Shown: positions 15,927 through 24,807, counted from the first letter of the stretch. The stretch: DNA of 64,000 bases from an uncultured Negativicutes bacterium (GCA_900752195.1 CAADUJ010000017.1:21806-85805); one strand, 5' to 3'. Numbers and translations: made by a program. Notes: generated by a model not told the origin, from the letters alone.

Positions 15927-16763
15927 TTAATGATGATGGTGATGGTGGTGCCCCCAGCCATAATATGGCCATGGTTCATAGTGCCACATCATGGTAAGGT
16001 ACATCTGGTTCATATAGGCCCGTTCCAGTGCTTCCTGGGTGACAACATGCACCGTGGCTGTTGCCGTTTCTTTTATATCACCAATGGAAAAATCAATGAT
16101 AATATCTGCTTTTCCCGTCGAAATCGGATGAATATATCCTTCGTCATCGATAGTGACAATATTCTCATTCAAACATCTAGCTGTCATGGTATAGGGCATA
16201 TTGCCTGGCGTAGACAATCGAATGATGCCCTTGCCCCCTAAGACGATGTATCTTGGATATATCGTCAATTTGCTTTTTTTGAGCATCTTTTCGGCACTAC
16301 CATAAATAAGCTTTCGTTCTTCTTTTGAAATACGCCATACGGCACTCATGTCTTTGGCAACATAAAAATCACCTTTCAATATGCCCGTGTGGATGTCGTA
16401 AGCACGGACATGGCGAAAATACGAATCGACTAAATCTTTATCTACGCGGATATAATACGACGAACGCTGGTCCAGTCCTGTTTCTTTCGAATCAATAGAC
16501 GTAATAAGCTCCGTTATTTCATCATACGTGTTACCTTCTGTTAGATAATATTTTTTCAATAATGATAGTGGTCGATTCCGTAATGGATCTGTGTACGATG
16601 AAGCCACTGTTTCAGTATCGCTAGTATACTTTACCTCCTCCTGTGTCGTTTGAGCTGATTCGGATGGTGGCGCTGTAGGGGCGGCACCTACATTACTAAA
16701 CGTAACGATACATACAAAAAAAGCTGTCGTAACTATACGGAAAGGCAATGAAATACATCTCAT
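15927..16763 (-). CDS. Exported protein with Ig-like domain and natural His7 C-terminus
   Basis: 278 residues. Residues 1-28 are a signal peptide (basic start, TTAFFVCIVTFSNVGA). A Ser/Thr-rich linker, a central uncharacterised region and a C-terminal BIG2-like Ig fold (LTIYPRYIVLGGKGIIRLS to TATATVHVVT) follow. The end is aromatic-rich (WHYEPWPYYGWG) and finishes with seven consecutive His codons before TAA, which suggests metal binding at the cell envelope. The His codons are mixed CAC/CAT in normal genomic context, so this is not a cloning tag. AAAGGAG lies nine bases before the start. No family name is known to me. Confidence 0.7.
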   Translation of the reverse strand: MRCISLPFRIVTTAFFVCIVTFSNVGAAPTAPPSESAQTTQEEVKYTSDTETVASSYTDPLRNRPLSLLKKYYLTEGNTYDEITELITSIDSKETGLDQRSSYYIRVDKDLVDSYFRHVRAYDIHTGILKGDFYVAKDMSAVWRISKEERKLIYGSAEKMLKKSKLTIYPRYIVLGGKGIIRLSTPGNMPYTMTARCLNENIVTIDDEGYIHPISTGKADIIIDFSIGDIKETATATVHVVTQEALERAYMNQMYLTMMWHYEPWPYYGWGHHHHHHH

Positions 16764-17065
16764 ACTACATCACTCCTTTAAGCAAGAGAGGGTTGAACAA
16801 ACTGGAATAAGTCTGAAGTATTTGCAGGGAACAGGCTATTTGAATAGGATTCTCCTTCCATGGTCTGAGTACATGTATATCTTCTGCACAACGTTCGTGC
16901 ATAATCGATTTTTGAGGAAGATACGATTTCAGAAGAAAAAGAATACTGATGAAGTGGAAAATCCTGATGTAATGGAGCATATACATCGTATTTTCTATAT
17001 ACGTATTTATATTGAAATAATAACTATATATTTTACAAAATGCAAGGATTTCTATAGGTTGTTAG

Positions 17066-17578
17066 TGGAAAGTTCTTACTGAAACGAGGCCGTATCATGA
17101 GTTTAAATGGTGTAATGATGAAGAACTTCGCCTGCTCCGTAGTCTCAGAATGGATGATTTCAATATTGGCGTAGAATTCGGAACGAAGCCATCTTGAAAT
17201 ATTTCAATACCAAACCTCACGCAACCACGACTGATTTTTGTATCGACTCTCCATGTCGATGAAGGGAGTATTCTACAGAAAGATGTACGCAGCGGTCGCT
17301 TTGCGGAAAATAATCTTGGCGAAAACGTGGAAGAATAAATTGTTTTTTGTGTAACCTGAATTTAAAAGATACAGAATTTTTCGGTCTTCCTATGTCCAAT
17401 GTTTTTCCTGTACGGAGACAATAACCTTTATGACAAAGATATATTATTACAGTACTTAGAACACTGATTTTCAGCCCTTCCAGAAGATGTAAAAACGTGC
17501 ATCCAGAAAGAGGTCATGACGGCTGCGTATTATTATAAAGACGTATCGGCCATAGAGGGGAACTTTGACGAATCATAA
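17066..17578 (+). pseudogene. Possible decayed gene, unrecognised
   Basis: One frame carries protein-like segments (FKWCNDEELRLLRSLRMDDF, DEGSILQKDVRSGRFAENNL, ALPEDVKTCIQKEVMTAAYY) broken by several in-frame stops (for example 17195, 17336, 17576). The segments lie in a common frame, as in a gene that decayed by point mutation, but the stop density is near chance and no family is recognised. The rest of the stretch between 16764 and 17650 holds no supported gene. Confidence 0.25.
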
Positions 17579-17654
17579 TTGCGTGTTTTATTCCGCACTT
17601 GCAGGTAGTACCTGTAATGCAGGAAATAAGAAGTAAGCCGTCCATGTATATGTA

Positions 17655-17683
17655 TTGATTTACCTTTGCTACTCTGATAAAAT
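17655..17683 (+). promoter_or_regulatory. Promoter of lepB
   Basis: TTGATT, 17-base spacer, TAAAAT, 24 bases upstream of the start codon. Confidence 0.6.
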
Positions 17684-17707
17684 AAATGGGTACGCAAGGA
17701 GGAATTG

Positions 17708-18271
17708 ATGGTGGATAGAGTATTTCATGAAGTATTAGAATGGATATATGCAATTGTGATTGCACTGGCAATTGCCATTGTAGTGCATACGTTCCTGATT
17801 CAGCCGACTCGTGTGTCTGGCGAGTCGATGGTCCCGACGTTGCATAATGGTGAGTATTTGCTTATTTCTAAAATCAGTCATGATTTTAATGAGGTTCCGA
17901 ATTATGGCGACATCGTCATCATTGATAGCCGTGTTGAATATCCTCGTACATGGAAAGACGATATTTCTGAGCCTCTTGTAACGTATCTGGCCTTTTTTAA
18001 TTCAAAGTATCAGACGAAAAATGTCTGGGTCAAACGCGTTATTGGACGACCCGGTGATACGCTGGCTTTTCATGATGGAAAGGTATGGCGCAACGGAGAG
18101 GCTCTCGATGAACCGTATATTAATGAACCTATGGAATATAGTCGCAAGGGAGAAATCACGATTCCTGACGGATATGTATTCTGCATGGGTGATAATCGGA
18201 ATCACAGCAGTGATAGCCGTTTCATTGGCCCTGTTCCAATCGATCATGTATTAGGTACTGTCATTTGGTAA
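17708..18271 (+). CDS. lepB: Signal peptidase I
   Basis: 187 residues: one N-terminal transmembrane helix (WIYAIVIALAIAIVVHTFLI), then the S26 catalytic boxes. The nucleophile Ser is in SGESMVPTL, the general-base Lys in VKRVIGRPGD, and later boxes are FCMGDNRNHSSDSR. It removes signal peptides at the outer face of the inner membrane. The ATG follows AAGGAGG at five bases. Single-gene unit with its own promoter and terminator. Confidence 0.93.
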   Translation: MVDRVFHEVLEWIYAIVIALAIAIVVHTFLIQPTRVSGESMVPTLHNGEYLLISKISHDFNEVPNYGDIVIIDSRVEYPRTWKDDISEPLVTYLAFFNSKYQTKNVWVKRVIGRPGDTLAFHDGKVWRNGEALDEPYINEPMEYSRKGEITIPDGYVFCMGDNRNHSSDSRFIGPVPIDHVLGTVIW

Positions 18272-18280
18272 GTGTGTTTG

Positions 18281-18313
18281 GTGTAAGGCTCTTTTGAGCC
18301 TTACACTTTTTTT
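18281..18313 (+). terminator. Terminator of lepB
   Basis: GTGTAAGGCTC-TTTT-GAGCCTTACAC followed by T7. Confidence 0.9.
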
Positions 18314-18327
18314 GAAGGGAGATTTAT

Positions 18328-18822
18328 ATGAGCCGTACAGAAGAAGAATTACAAGGTGTATCCGCTTTAGGAAGCCAGGGGACAACGTATACTTTCCAAT
18401 ATGACCCAAAATTATTGGAAACGTTCATGAATAAGCACGCAGATCGTGATTATTTCGTCAAATTTAATTGTCCGGAATTTACGAGCCTTTGTCCTAAAAC
18501 AGGCCAGCCGGACTATGCTACGATATATATTTCCTATGTGCCAGATCAGCGCATGGTGGAAAGCAAATCATTGAAACTGTATCTTTTTAGTTTTCGCAAT
18601 CACGGTGATTTCCATGAAGATTGCGTCAATATCATCATGGATGACCTTATTGCCGCTATGGATCCGAAATATATTGAAGTATGGGGGAAATTTCTTCCCC
18701 GTGGGGGCATCAGTATAGACCCGTACTGCAACTATGGCCGTCCTGGTACGCCTTGGGAACAGGTAGCATGGCAACGGTTGTCTACCCATGATGTATACCC
18801 GGAAACGATACATAACCGGTAA
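18328..18822 (+). CDS. queF: NADPH-dependent preQ0 reductase
   Basis: 164 residues of the unimodular (Bacillus) QueF type. The nucleophile is Cys55 in TSLCPKTGQPD with Asp62, and Glu97 lies in FRNHGDFHEDC; numbering coincides with B. subtilis QueF. It reduces the nitrile of preQ0 to the amine of preQ1 for queuosine in tRNA. No queC/D/E neighbours and no preQ1 riboswitch is seen in the short leader. Confidence 0.95.
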   Translation: MSRTEEELQGVSALGSQGTTYTFQYDPKLLETFMNKHADRDYFVKFNCPEFTSLCPKTGQPDYATIYISYVPDQRMVESKSLKLYLFSFRNHGDFHEDCVNIIMDDLIAAMDPKYIEVWGKFLPRGGISIDPYCNYGRPGTPWEQVAWQRLSTHDVYPETIHNR

Positions 18823-18855
18823 ATTGTAACAAATTCATGTAGTTTGGCAGGTATA

Positions 18856-18886
18856 TTGGCAGAATCTACTTGTTATATGGTATAAT
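18856..18886 (+). promoter_or_regulatory. Promoter of the small exported protein
   Basis: TTGGCA, 19-base spacer, TATAAT; the spacer is longer than optimal. Confidence 0.45.
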
Positions 18887-18933
18887 AATACGTAACGAAC
18901 AGAATAACTAGCATTGAGAAGGCGGTGTTTTTC

Positions 18934-19323
18934 TTGAAAGCAAAAAAAATCGTAGCCGTTTTGGCAGTATCGTTGGCTCTTTCAGTCACAGCTTTTGCGA
19001 AGGAAGATATTTGGCAATATAATCAATTTACAGCCATTGATATGAATTCAGCCCATCTTGAATATCCTGCAGGAAATCAGACCCTCGTATTCAAGACGGT
19101 TGAAAAATCAGGCGATTCTACCGATTACTGCACATATGTTTATAACGTAGACGAACAGACAATCCAACTCAAAGAAATGGTAACGAAGACGAAAAAGAGT
19201 AAATATAAGAGCAGTTTCTATCCGGAATCGATCAAAAACGGCAATGATGTCATCAAGGCGAGGGCCCGTATGGCAGATGAAGTGCTCCAAAAAGTATTGC
19301 AACGGTTAGAAAAGGATACATAA
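18934..19323 (+). CDS. Small exported protein, unrecognised
   Basis: 129 residues with a clear signal peptide (KKIVAVLAVSLALSVTAFA, cut before KEDIW). The mature part is beta-rich then basic (TKTKKSKYKSSFYPESIKNG) and ends in a helix. A TTG start about eleven bases after GAGAAGG fits the signal peptide best; a GTG nine bases earlier is possible. Own promoter and terminator. No family is recognised. Confidence 0.65.
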   Translation: MKAKKIVAVLAVSLALSVTAFAKEDIWQYNQFTAIDMNSAHLEYPAGNQTLVFKTVEKSGDSTDYCTYVYNVDEQTIQLKEMVTKTKKSKYKSSFYPESIKNGNDVIKARARMADEVLQKVLQRLEKDT

Positions 19324-19331
19324 TAGTGTGA

Positions 19332-19359
19332 AAGAGGAGCTTTGTGCTCCTCTTTTTTT
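19332..19359 (+). terminator. Terminator of the small exported protein gene
   Basis: AAGAGGAGC-TTTGT-GCTCCTCTT followed by T6. Confidence 0.85.
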
Positions 19360-19375
19360 GAGAGGGAGTGAATTC

Positions 19376-20248
19376 ATGGAACTGCGGTTACTGCGGTATT
19401 TCTTAACTGTTGCCGCTGAAGAAAATATTACACATGCTGCCGAGATGCTCCATATCACACAGCCTACTCTATCAAGACAAATAGCCCAACTCGAATCTGA
19501 ACTGGGCGTGAGATTGTTTGAACGGAAGAATCATCGCGTTGTCCTTACAGAAGAAGGGCTTGTCTTGCGTCGTAGGGCTCGGGAAATCGTTGAACTCGTT
19601 TCGATTACAGAAGATGAAATCGCCCATTATGATACAGGATTGGAGGGAAATATCCGCATCGGTTGTGGTGAAACGGTTAATGTAGATTTTATTTCTCAAG
19701 CTATCTGTGAATTTCGTCGTGAGTATACGCATGTGACCTTCACTATTTATACGGCTATTGCTGACGATGTTAAAGACCGCATGAATCAAGGCTTGCTTGA
19801 CTTTGGTCTTCTCATGGGTCCGACAGATGTAAGCCATTTTAATTTCATCCAGTTGCCTTATAAAGAAGAGACGTTCGTGCTCATGCGCCGTGATGATCCC
19901 TTGGCAACGCTTACGTGTATTACGCCGAAAGACCTTGCAGGTCAACCTATAATACTGGCCCAGCGTGAATCTGTCCAGAACAGCGTCCGTAATTGGCTCG
20001 GAAAATACTACTCTCAAACAAATGTGGTAGCGACAATCAATTTATCTCGCTTTAATTCGTCGAGTCTTGTTCGTACGGGCGTAGGCAAACATATTACTGT
20101 CGTTGGGCAAAATGATGACCCCGCTCTTTGCACGATTCCCTTGCGGCCAAAATTGATTCAGCAATCTGTACTGGCATGGAAAAAAGATGCGAATTTATCA
20201 CGGCCGGTACAACTTTTTGCAGAATTTGTGCAGTCTTTGGCAAAATAG
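19376..20248 (+). CDS. LysR-family transcriptional regulator
   Basis: 290 residues. The N-terminal winged helix-turn-helix is canonical (LRYFLTVAAEENITHAAEML, TQPTLSRQIAQLE, LGVRLFERKNHRVVLT). It is followed by a periplasmic-binding-like effector domain (GNIRIGCGETVNVDF onward). It would bind a small molecule and control a nearby or distant operon. The start at AGGGAG is preferred over an upstream in-frame codon inside the preceding terminator. No divergent target gene is adjacent; the next gene is convergent. Confidence 0.88.
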   Translation: MELRLLRYFLTVAAEENITHAAEMLHITQPTLSRQIAQLESELGVRLFERKNHRVVLTEEGLVLRRRAREIVELVSITEDEIAHYDTGLEGNIRIGCGETVNVDFISQAICEFRREYTHVTFTIYTAIADDVKDRMNQGLLDFGLLMGPTDVSHFNFIQLPYKEETFVLMRRDDPLATLTCITPKDLAGQPIILAQRESVQNSVRNWLGKYYSQTNVVATINLSRFNSSSLVRTGVGKHITVVGQNDDPALCTIPLRPKLIQQSVLAWKKDANLSRPVQLFAEFVQSLAK

Positions 20249-20290
20249 GAAACCGTCGATGCGCGGCGTGAGTGAATGAACGCGTGATGA

Positions 20291-20370
20291 CAAAAAATCC
20301 CCTCGACCAAATGGCACTTCATTATAGATGAGGTCCTAGGGAGTGTCCTTTTGATAGGGGGATTTTTTTT
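20291..20370. terminator. Bidirectional terminator between the lysR and acyltransferase genes
   Basis: AAAAAATCCCC pairs with GGGGGATTTTTT across an internally structured loop; T runs exist on both strands, serving both convergent genes. Confidence 0.7.
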
Positions 20371-21475
20371 ATTTTCCTTCTATGCAGATGCGCAGCCAAT
20401 GGGGGAGATTGGCTTTCTTGATACCATACGAAAAGGCGACGGCAAGAAGGACGACGATGACGTAGATTGCAATGATATACAGGCTACGCAGATAAATGTG
20501 ATAATGCGTCGTCGCTGCCGTGATGATGCCGAGAAACAGGGGATGGACGAGATAGATGGGATAAGAAAAATTGCCTAATACTGTAAAGACCTTTTGAATC
20601 ACTGTCGGTACAGGTCGACATTCCCACCAATACAGGAAAAAAAGCATTGTTGAAAGTGTGTAGACCATTCCCACCGGGCTGAGCTGATGGACTGTGAATA
20701 CCGCTGACAGGGCATCGTACTGAAGATAGGACATGACGCCGTAATAGGCTCCTAGCATAGCGGCAATGGACACCGCTTCAAGTAAATTGATACAGGTACC
20801 ATGACAAGCAATCCAATCCTTCATAGCATCGAAGTGTTCTGCCGTATAGGCGCCAAACATGAAAATGAAGATATAGTGGAGTACGACATAGTTCAATCGA
20901 TACGTAAAAGCATCTTGCAGTAAGGGATTTTCAAAGTGATAGTTCCATATGTAACTGGAATAAAAATTGAAAATCAGATTGCCTATGAATAAAGCCGTAA
21001 AGGTCAGGCGTGGACTTTTTTCCATCCACCTGAGAAGAACACGCCAAAAAGGCATGAAGAAATAGAACCACAAGAGGATGACGAGAAAATAGATGTGATA
21101 CATGCCTAGACCATACCAGAGTGTCCGAAAGAGTTGCCATGGCTGGAAGACAGACCAGTTATGGCTGAAGTAGGAAATGTAGGTCATATAAAAAAGAGAC
21201 CATGTCAGATAGGGAATGAGTACCGTTTTAAGGCGGCGCTTTAAATAGCTACCATAGGAAAAAGGGGCTGCCAGAGGCTGGCTGTAAAACATACCGAAAG
21301 CCGAAAGAAAAAAGAAGGCCGGTACAGAAAAACGGGATAAAATTTCCAAGATGGCCGTCAAAGTCAGGTTGGGTGAGGGCATGGTCAAGGCGACGGATCC
21401 GACATGGATGCCGATGACGCCGAGCATGCAGATTCCTCGCATGTAGTTAATTGAGTGGATAAATCGTTTTGACAT
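20369..21475 (-). CDS. Acyltransferase-3 family membrane protein
   Basis: 368 residues with about ten transmembrane helices. The start INYMRGICMLGVIGIHVGS holds the RxxxxxxVxxxH-like motif of acyltransferase-3 (OafA-like) proteins, and YPIYLVHPLF near the end is also typical. Members acetylate or succinylate sugars of surface polysaccharide, LPS or peptidoglycan. Substrate unknown. AGAGGTG lies before the start. It overlaps the shared terminator. Confidence 0.85.
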   Translation of the reverse strand: MSKRFIHSINYMRGICMLGVIGIHVGSVALTMPSPNLTLTAILEILSRFSVPAFFFLSAFGMFYSQPLAAPFSYGSYLKRRLKTVLIPYLTWSLFYMTYISYFSHNWSVFQPWQLFRTLWYGLGMYHIYFLVILLWFYFFMPFWRVLLRWMEKSPRLTFTALFIGNLIFNFYSSYIWNYHFENPLLQDAFTYRLNYVVLHYIFIFMFGAYTAEHFDAMKDWIACHGTCINLLEAVSIAAMLGAYYGVMSYLQYDALSAVFTVHQLSPVGMVYTLSTMLFFLYWWECRPVPTVIQKVFTVLGNFSYPIYLVHPLFLGIITAATTHYHIYLRSLYIIAIYVIVVLLAVAFSYGIKKANLPHWLRICIEGK

Positions 21476-21569
21476 TACGCACCTCTATGGTTACAATATA
21501 ATAATAGATGAATTCATAAATCTAGAAATCTATTTTATCATATTTTATGCTATCTGTAGAGGCTGTATT

Positions 21570-22091
21570 ATGGAAAGACAAGCATTGCAAAAATTGACAC
21601 GGACAGGCTTTATTGTAGCGTTGACTTTGGTGTTGCAGGGGTTGCGTCTGTATATTCCCATGCCACCTCAATTCAGCATGTTCATTATTGGAACACTCGT
21701 TAATGCCTGCCTCATTGTTGCGGCCCTTTCCATCCATTGGAAAGCAGGTATGGTCGTCGCGATGGTAACACCGTTTTTTGCATTTTTAGAAGGCATGTTG
21801 CCTTTTCTTCCTTTCATTGTACCTACGGTTTTGGGAAATTGTGCTTACGTCTTTTTCGGCACAGCCATATCGAAACGGGTAACTTTGTTTTTGCCTCTTG
21901 CCGTACTGGTAAAGGCAGTTGTGTTGTACGGCTCTTTTTACGTCCTTTTTTCGTTCGTTGCCTTTCCGGATGCCGTCCGTACCATGATACTCACGGTCAT
22001 GAGTTGGCCTCAACTTATCACGGCTGGGTGTGGTGCCGCCTTAGGACTGTTTTTAAGTCGTATTATTTCCCCCATAGGAGAGTCCAGATGA
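21570..22091 (+). CDS. ECF-transporter S-component-like membrane protein
   Basis: 173 residues with five or six hydrophobic helices. The start LTRTGFIVALTLVLQGLRLYIP with the following PPQFSMFIIGTLVN resembles substrate-binding S components of energy-coupling-factor transporters. No ATPase or T subunit is nearby, so it would use a shared module. Its place at the head of the folate genes suggests uptake of a folate- or pterin-related compound; that is inference. It overlaps the next gene by ATGA. Confidence 0.6.
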   Translation: MERQALQKLTRTGFIVALTLVLQGLRLYIPMPPQFSMFIIGTLVNACLIVAALSIHWKAGMVVAMVTPFFAFLEGMLPFLPFIVPTVLGNCAYVFFGTAISKRVTLFLPLAVLVKAVVLYGSFYVLFSFVAFPDAVRTMILTVMSWPQLITAGCGAALGLFLSRIISPIGESR

Positions 22092-22486
22092 ATATTCTAT
22101 ATTTTGTCCCTGCTTTTTTGGGTATTCTTTTTATTTCTATCGGTGCGATTCACGGATGGCGCTTGCGGTCTCTTACGCGACGGTGTTCTGCACCAGCTGA
22201 TGCTACTGTCGTCCATTTTATTATTGATAAAAACAAGAATGGCGATATGTTTTATCCCGTCGTTTCCTTTGAAGCAGACGGAAAGACATGGACGAGCCGG
22301 TATAGATTTGGCGATTCTGAATGGCCTTTTGAAGCAGGCAATGTCATTCCTATCCGATACAATCCGGCTAACCCTGAAGAGGTTTATCTCTACCATGATC
22401 AAGGTGTCGTCAGGCAGTATCTCAGCCCGGCCATGATTATCATAGGGGGCCTTATCTTTATTGCGACCTATTTTATAGGAATGTAG
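22088..22486 (+). CDS. DUF3592-like membrane protein
   Basis: 132 residues with a helix at each end (LYFVPAFLGILFISIGAIHG and MIIIGGLIFIATYFIGM). The beta-rich middle is FYPVVSFEADGKTWTSRYRF and GNVIPIRYNPANPEEVYL, the pattern of DUF3592. Function is unknown. The start overlaps the previous stop, and folE begins ten bases after its end. Confidence 0.7.
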   Translation: MNILYFVPAFLGILFISIGAIHGWRLRSLTRRCSAPADATVVHFIIDKNKNGDMFYPVVSFEADGKTWTSRYRFGDSEWPFEAGNVIPIRYNPANPEEVYLYHDQGVVRQYLSPAMIIIGGLIFIATYFIGM

Positions 22487-22496
22487 AAGGGAACTG

Positions 22497-23114
22497 ATGA
22501 TGGATACGCAACGAGATAATGAACGCTATGGTGCAGATTTCAATGAAAAAGCTGTCCATGGAATGAAAGAATTTTTAGAGGCCCTCGGTCTCGACATATC
22601 GGCTCTTGGTATGGAAAAGACGCCATACCGTGTGGCCGAAGCGTTTCAGCAATTTTTCTCCGGCCTTTCTAAGGACCCGGGGGATGCCTTAGGTGACCTG
22701 ATCGATACAGATATGAAGGGCATCATTGCCGTCCGTAATATTCGTTTCTTTTCCCTTTGTGAGCATCATTTGTTACCGTTCTTTGGCACTGTCGATATTG
22801 CTTATTTTCCGCATAACGGGAAGATAGCCGGCTTCAGTCATTTTGCCGATGTAGTAGATATATTGGCACGGCGTCCTCAGCTTCAGGAACGGTTTACCGA
22901 AGACCTTTGTCAAATCCTGACGGAGCGCCTCGGGGCAAAAGGTGTCCTCGTCATCGTCAGGGCGACGCAATTGTGTCTTACTATGCGATCCCCTTCTGGA
23001 GCGAATTCGACAATTTTGACTAGCGCTGCTTCTGGGTGCCTTACAGAAGGCGAAAAAGACCATGATAAAGCGTGGAATTTGATAATGGAAAGGAATGGCG
23101 TAGACCATGAATAA
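22497..23114 (+). CDS. folE: GTP cyclohydrolase I family protein with altered active site
   Basis: 205 residues of the FolE T-fold. Zinc ligands look intact: Cys88 and His91 in SLCEHHLL, and Cys160 in TQLCLTMR. Several normally invariant residues differ. The His two before the third zinc ligand (His179 in E. coli numbering) is Gln158. The LSK-x-x-R triphosphate-binding stretch reads FSHFAD, replacing Lys by His115 and Arg by Asp118, and RGV after the last Cys is RSP. The gene overlaps folP by eight bases inside a folate operon, arguing for a role in pterin synthesis, but the chemistry may be partial or changed. Confidence 0.8.
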   Translation: MMDTQRDNERYGADFNEKAVHGMKEFLEALGLDISALGMEKTPYRVAEAFQQFFSGLSKDPGDALGDLIDTDMKGIIAVRNIRFFSLCEHHLLPFFGTVDIAYFPHNGKIAGFSHFADVVDILARRPQLQERFTEDLCQILTERLGAKGVLVIVRATQLCLTMRSPSGANSTILTSAASGCLTEGEKDHDKAWNLIMERNGVDHE

Positions 23115-23940
23115 AGAAATCCGTACATATCACTGGAGAGATGGAAAAGAACTACTAGTCGGCACGAAAACCCTCATCATGGGTATCTTGAATTACACGC
23201 CTGATTCATTTTCTGATGGCGGCACGTGGAATTCTGTCGACGCAGCTCTTGCGCACATGGAAGAAATGGTAGAAAAAGGGGCTTCCATCATCGATATTGG
23301 TGCTGAATCTTCGCGGCCGGGATTTACGCCTATTAGTGCTGATGAAGAAATAGAACGTCTTGCTCCTATTCTTCCAAAGCTCGTTGAAACATGTCCCGTT
23401 CCGATTTCCATCGATACATATAAGGCCAAAACCGCTCAGTATGCTCTGGAAAAGGGGGTACATATATTAAATGATATATGGGGATTGCAGTACAAAAACG
23501 AACCGGGCCAGATGGCGCGTGTGGCAGCATCGTATGACGTGCCTATAGTTGTCATGCATAATCAGGATGGCACGGAATATGGTGATATCATAGAAGATAT
23601 GAAGTCTTTTTTTGCTGAATCTTGCCGTATTGCCGATGCAGCTGGCCTGAAACGAGAAAATATCATTACCGACCCGGGCATCGGATTTGGCAAAACGTTC
23701 GAGCAGAATGTGGAAGTCATGAAACGACTCGACGAACTGACAGCCCTTCCATATCCGATGCTTCTCGGTACAAGTCGCAAGGGATTTATCGGAAAGATTC
23801 TCGATTTACCTGTAACGGAACGAATGGAAGGAACCGGAACGACTTGCGTTGCCGGTGTTCTAAAAGGATGTTCTATCATGCGCGTTCATGATGTGGGTCC
23901 TATTTATCGTATGTGTAAGATGGCAGACGCTTTACTATAA
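23107..23940 (+). CDS. folP: Dihydropteroate synthase
   Basis: 277 residues of a TIM barrel. Loop 1 MGILNYTPDSFSDGG, the pterin-binding GAESSRPG and SIDTYKAKTA, VVMHNQDG, DPGIGFGKT and LGTSRKGFIG are all canonical. It joins p-aminobenzoate to dihydropterin pyrophosphate and is the sulfonamide target. Overlaps folE; folB follows after ten bases. Confidence 0.95.
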   Translation: MNKEIRTYHWRDGKELLVGTKTLIMGILNYTPDSFSDGGTWNSVDAALAHMEEMVEKGASIIDIGAESSRPGFTPISADEEIERLAPILPKLVETCPVPISIDTYKAKTAQYALEKGVHILNDIWGLQYKNEPGQMARVAASYDVPIVVMHNQDGTEYGDIIEDMKSFFAESCRIADAAGLKRENIITDPGIGFGKTFEQNVEVMKRLDELTALPYPMLLGTSRKGFIGKILDLPVTERMEGTGTTCVAGVLKGCSIMRVHDVGPIYRMCKMADALL

Positions 23941-23950
23941 GGAGGATGGC

Positions 23951-24322
23951 ATGGATTCGATTACGCTGAAGGGCCTTTCATTTTATGGGCATCATGGTGT
24001 ATATGCTGCAGAAAATAGAACAGGTCAGCCATTTATCGTCGATATATCGATGGATGTTGATCTAAAGGTAGCTGGAGAACGAGATGCTGTAACCCAGACC
24101 GTGGATTACAGCAAGGTTTACGAAGTTATTTCTCGTATTGTTACAGGAGAACCATTCCATCTTATCGAAGGCGTTGCGACGGCTATTTCAAAGTCTGTTT
24201 TTGCAGCATTTCCACTCGTGATGGCGATGGAAGTGACCGTCCATAAACCGCAGGCACCTATTGGAGGACTTTTTGACGATGCATCTGTGACACTTCGGCG
24301 GAAGCGTGGCGATTTTGAATGA
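23951..24322 (+). CDS. folB: Dihydroneopterin aldolase
   Basis: 123 residues: LKGLSFYGHHGVYAAENRTGQ, then QTVDYSKVYEVI and LIEGVATAIS; the Glu of LIEG binds the pterin and HGV..E is the signature. It cleaves dihydroneopterin to hydroxymethyl-dihydropterin. The start at AAGGAGG removes an upstream extension lying in folP. Overlaps folK by ATGA. Confidence 0.93.
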   Translation: MDSITLKGLSFYGHHGVYAAENRTGQPFIVDISMDVDLKVAGERDAVTQTVDYSKVYEVISRIVTGEPFHLIEGVATAISKSVFAAFPLVMAMEVTVHKPQAPIGGLFDDASVTLRRKRGDFE

Positions 24323-24798
24323 GTACCGTCTATCTTAGCCTGGGATCCAATCTAGGTAATCGACAGGCTTGGTTGAAGCAGGCTGAAATGCGCATCGGCC
24401 AGTTAGACAGGGTGACAGTGAAGGCTATATCGTCATATTATGAAACGCCGCCTTGGGGTAAGACGGATCAGCCGTCTTTCTTGAATTCTGCTATTGCCGT
24501 CACTACGACACTGACGCCACAAGAACTTTTACAAGAATGTCAGCGCATAGAAACAGAACTAGGTCGGGTGCGGCATGAAAAGTGGGGAGCCCGAACGCTA
24601 GATATAGATCTCGTGTATAGTCCTCAGGTGATGGTTCATACGACAAATCTCATATTACCCCATCCCTATCTTGTAGAGCGGGCGTTTGTCTTGCTCCCAT
24701 TAGCTGAAATTGCGCCAGACCTGCAGCTGTTTGATCGACCCATCCAATGGTGGTTATCACGTTTACCAGAGCGAGAGAAAATCGTAAGATCAGAATAG
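24319..24798 (+). CDS. folK: HPPK, hydroxymethyl-dihydropterin pyrophosphokinase
   Basis: 159 residues: VYLSLGSNLGNRQAWL, SSYYETPPWGKTDQPSFLN, and the Mg-binding WGARTLDIDLVY, followed by LPHPYLVERAFVLLPL. It transfers pyrophosphate from ATP to 6-hydroxymethyl-dihydropterin, the step before FolP. Last gene of the folate run; the two-component genes follow after nine bases and could be co-transcribed. Confidence 0.95.
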   Translation: MSTVYLSLGSNLGNRQAWLKQAEMRIGQLDRVTVKAISSYYETPPWGKTDQPSFLNSAIAVTTTLTPQELLQECQRIETELGRVRHEKWGARTLDIDLVYSPQVMVHTTNLILPHPYLVERAFVLLPLAEIAPDLQLFDRPIQWWLSRLPEREKIVRSE

Positions 24799-24807
24799 GA
24801 GACGACT

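Noticed and set aside
15927..15950. His7 end considered as a vector or cloning tag
   Set aside because: The codons are mixed, the gene has native signals and terminator, and flanking sequence is genomic.
16822..17082. 86-codon frame on the plus strand
   Set aside because: It has no ribosome site, an odd composition and no family resemblance; treated as chance.
21737..22087. Upstream extension of the DUF3592-like gene through the S-component-like gene
   Set aside because: The extension is an out-of-frame reading of the preceding membrane protein; the ATGA overlap gives the natural start.
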